NCBI GenBank assembly: GCA_946477505.1
Contig: CAMKYP010000182.1
Location: 1-7,539 of the forward strand
DNA: 7,539 nucleotides
Direction of reading: 5' to 3'
DNA from: an uncultured Dechloromonas sp.
GTDB taxonomy: Bacteria > Pseudomonadota > Gammaproteobacteria > Burkholderiales > Rhodocyclaceae
Notes under the pieces: model-generated
Told to the model about the DNA's origin: nothing
What the model saw: only the letters and a program-made list of their open reading frames with translations
Database searches by the model: none
Position numbers and translations under genes: made by a program
Part shown: positions 6,317-7,539 of the stretch, piece by piece
How the letters are laid out: every line of letters starts with the position of its first letter
Position numbering within the stretch: position 1 is the stretch's first letter

Positions 6317-7177
6317 ATGCTTGACCACGCGCTACCCGACATTGACTCTTGGACACTGTTGTTCAGCAATAACGGGCTGCCCATCCTGCGCGTTACCAAA
6401 CGCCGGCTGGAGGAGATGCGCGCCGACCTCGACCGCGTCGATGTCCGCGAACTCGCCCACCTGATCCTGCAAGACCCGATCATGACGGTGCGCGTACTGG
6501 CCTTCATTCAGCCGATGCGCGGGCGTTCCCTGCAAAGGGATATCACGACCATTGCCAGCGCGGTGATGATGGCCGGCATAGAACCCTTCTTCAATCAATT
6601 CAGCGAATTGTTCACGATCGAGGAACAAGTCAAGGAAGCAGGCCCGCAAGCACTCCTCGGCGTGCTCCAGATCATCCGCCGCGCCCAACGGGCGGCCGAC
6701 TACGCTCAGGAATGGGCTGTCTGGCGGCAGGACATCAACATGGAGGAAGTACGTGTTGCAGCGCTGCTCCATGACCTGGCCGAAATGCTGGTGTGGTGTA
6801 CTGCCCCGAAACTCGGCCTGCGCATCCAGGAACTGCTGAGAGCACACCCCGGCACGCGTAGCGCCGATGCGCAGAAGCAAATCCTCGGTTTCACCTTCCT
6901 GGAAATCCAGCGCGAACTTTGCCGGGTCTGGCATCTGCCCCCACTGCTCCAGACCCTGATTGACGACGACAACGCCGCGCTGGCGAGGGTCCGCAATGCG
7001 ACCCTGGCTGTGCGCCTGGCTCGCCACTCCTCCCATGGCTGGGACGACCCGGCCCTGCCCGACGACTACAGGGATATCGGGCAGTTGCTCAACATCTCGC
7101 CGGAAGCCGTGCGCCAGCGCCTGGGTCTGGACCCCTTGCCGGCAAGGGAAGCGGACGGGCAGAACGAGGAGCGATAG
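6317..7177 (+). CDS. HDOD domain-containing protein
   Basis: This 286-residue cytoplasmic protein is built almost wholly of one HDOD domain. The order is SWTLLFSNNGLPILRVT (11-27), ELAHLILQDPIMTVRVLAFIQ (45-65), the ITTIASAVMMAGI segment (76-88), and VAALLHDLAEMLVW (147-160), where His152-Asp153 keeps the HD dipeptide. The helical C-terminal part ends with LLNISPEAVRQRLG. No effector domain or signal peptide is seen. HDOD proteins are regulatory scaffolds in signalling, stress or DNA-damage responses, and the specific role here is unknown. The start is uncertain: the frame opens further up at a TTG (6245), but the ATG at 6317 begins just before recognisable sequence and sits downstream of a possible promoter. 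Neither has a clear ribosome site. The gene ends six bases from the convergent ABC-F gene and is not closely similar by eye to the other HDOD protein. Confidence 0.85.
   Translation: MLDHALPDIDSWTLLFSNNGLPILRVTKRRLEEMRADLDRVDVRELAHLILQDPIMTVRVLAFIQPMRGRSLQRDITTIASAVMMAGIEPFFNQFSELFTIEEQVKEAGPQALLGVLQIIRRAQRAADYAQEWAVWRQDINMEEVRVAALLHDLAEMLVWCTAPKLGLRIQELLRAHPGTRSADAQKQILGFTFLEIQRELCRVWHLPPLLQTLIDDDNAALARVRNATLAVRLARHSSHGWDDPALPDDYRDIGQLLNISPEAVRQRLGLDPLPAREADGQNEER
7133..7148. repeat. 16-bp perfect palindrome at the end of the second HDOD gene
   Basis: CCCTTGCCGGCAAGGG is its own reverse complement. It falls in the last 15 codons of the HDOD gene, about 35 bases before the end of the convergent ABC-F gene. 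As RNA it would make a six-pair stem with a CCGG loop on either strand. No U-run follows, so it is not a standard intrinsic terminator. Confidence 0.5.
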
Positions 7178-7183
7178 CCCGCA

Positions 7184-7539
7184 TCAACCGCCGGCACGCG
7201 ACTCCAGCGCCTCCCAGCGCTCCAGCAAGATCATCAATTCATCATCGATGGCGGCCAGCCTTTCCGCGGCATGCTGCGCGGCTTGCGGATCAGTCTGGTA
7301 AATCGACGGATCCTCGAGTCGGGTCGTCAGATCGGCTTGCTCACCTTCCAGCGCCGCGATTTTCCCGGGTAGCGCCTCAAGCTCCCGCTGCTCCTTCCAG
7401 GATAGCTTGTCACCCTTCGGCTTGGCTGGCTCCGGGGTCTTGGCCGCGGGTTTGGCTTCGGACCTGGCCTTGGCAGTCTCTTTCGCCACGCCCGCCTTGT
7501 ACGACGCCCAGTCACTGTAACCGCCGGCATACTCGTGCC
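7184..7539 (-). CDS. ABC-F family ATPase, probably Uup type (C-terminal fragment; start off the right edge)
   Basis: Only the last 117 residues are in the window; the frame runs open through the right edge. The visible part starts HEYAGGYSDWASY, the segment that follows the second ATP-binding cassette in Uup-like ABC-F proteins. Next come an Ala/Lys/Pro-rich linker (KARSEAKPAAKTPEPAKPKG) and a charged helical tail from LSWKEQRELEALPGKIAALE to WEALESRAGG, which fits the C-terminal coiled-coil domain (ABC_tran_CTD). ABC-F proteins are soluble ATPases that act on ribosomes or nucleic acid rather than in transport; Uup is linked to ribosome function and to stability of branched DNA. The ATPase motifs lie outside the window, so the subfamily call rests on the tail alone. 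It converges on the second HDOD gene with a six-base gap. Confidence 0.8.
   Translation of the reverse strand, partial: HEYAGGYSDWASYKAGVAKETAKARSEAKPAAKTPEPAKPKGDKLSWKEQRELEALPGKIAALEGEQADLTTRLEDPSIYQTDPQAAQHAAERLAAIDDELMILLERWEALESRAGG

Noticed and set aside
507..7143. Recurring CTTGCCGG (near 507, 589, 5351 and 7136) as a possible uptake-type or structural repeat
   Set aside because: All copies are in coding DNA, in different frames or contexts and without regular flanks; they fit base composition and common codons.

Overview
The window looks like a chromosomal housekeeping segment from a moderately GC-rich betaproteobacterium. Rhodocyclales (the Dechloromonas/Azonexus/Azospira neighbourhood) is the most likely order. 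This placement is inferred from protein style (short TilS, BamC with a VPPDL-type N-terminus, two stand-alone HDOD proteins) and gene order, not from any search. I see no rRNA, tRNA, IS element, CRISPR array or phage gene, and every gap between genes is under about 125 bases.

Layout. Bases 1-4256 hold five genes on the minus strand, in transcription order: a short AlkA-family 3-methyladenine DNA glycosylase, accA (acetyl-CoA carboxylase alpha subunit), tilS (tRNA-Ile lysidine synthetase, overlapping the end of accA), dapA (dihydrodipicolinate synthase) and bamC (outer-membrane assembly lipoprotein, cut by the left edge). Bases 4374-5552 on the plus strand encode a protein with a degenerate N-terminal region, probably EAL-derived, followed by an HDOD domain. 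Its stop codon abuts that of a convergent YcbL/GloC-type metallo-beta-lactamase-fold hydrolase (5553-6194, minus). Divergent from the hydrolase is a second, stand-alone HDOD protein (6317-7177, plus). It converges on the C-terminal end of an ABC-F ATPase (7184 to the right edge, minus).

How the genes fit together. The minus-strand block joins fatty-acid initiation (accA), tRNA decoding fidelity (tilS), lysine and peptidoglycan precursor supply (dapA) and envelope assembly (bamC). dapA-bamC is also adjacent in enterobacteria. Tight spacing suggests co-transcription of accA-tilS and of dapA-bamC, with possible internal promoters before accA and dapA. The right half alternates strands, so its genes are probably separate units; the two HDOD proteins suggest a c-di-GMP-era or stress-signalling neighbourhood without a defined pathway.

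I did not find a convincing new system. The points most worth a second look are the nested inverted repeat in the accA leader, the TATAAT box placed so that the glycosylase mRNA could be leaderless, the eroded EAL-like region, and three perfect inverted repeats or palindromes.
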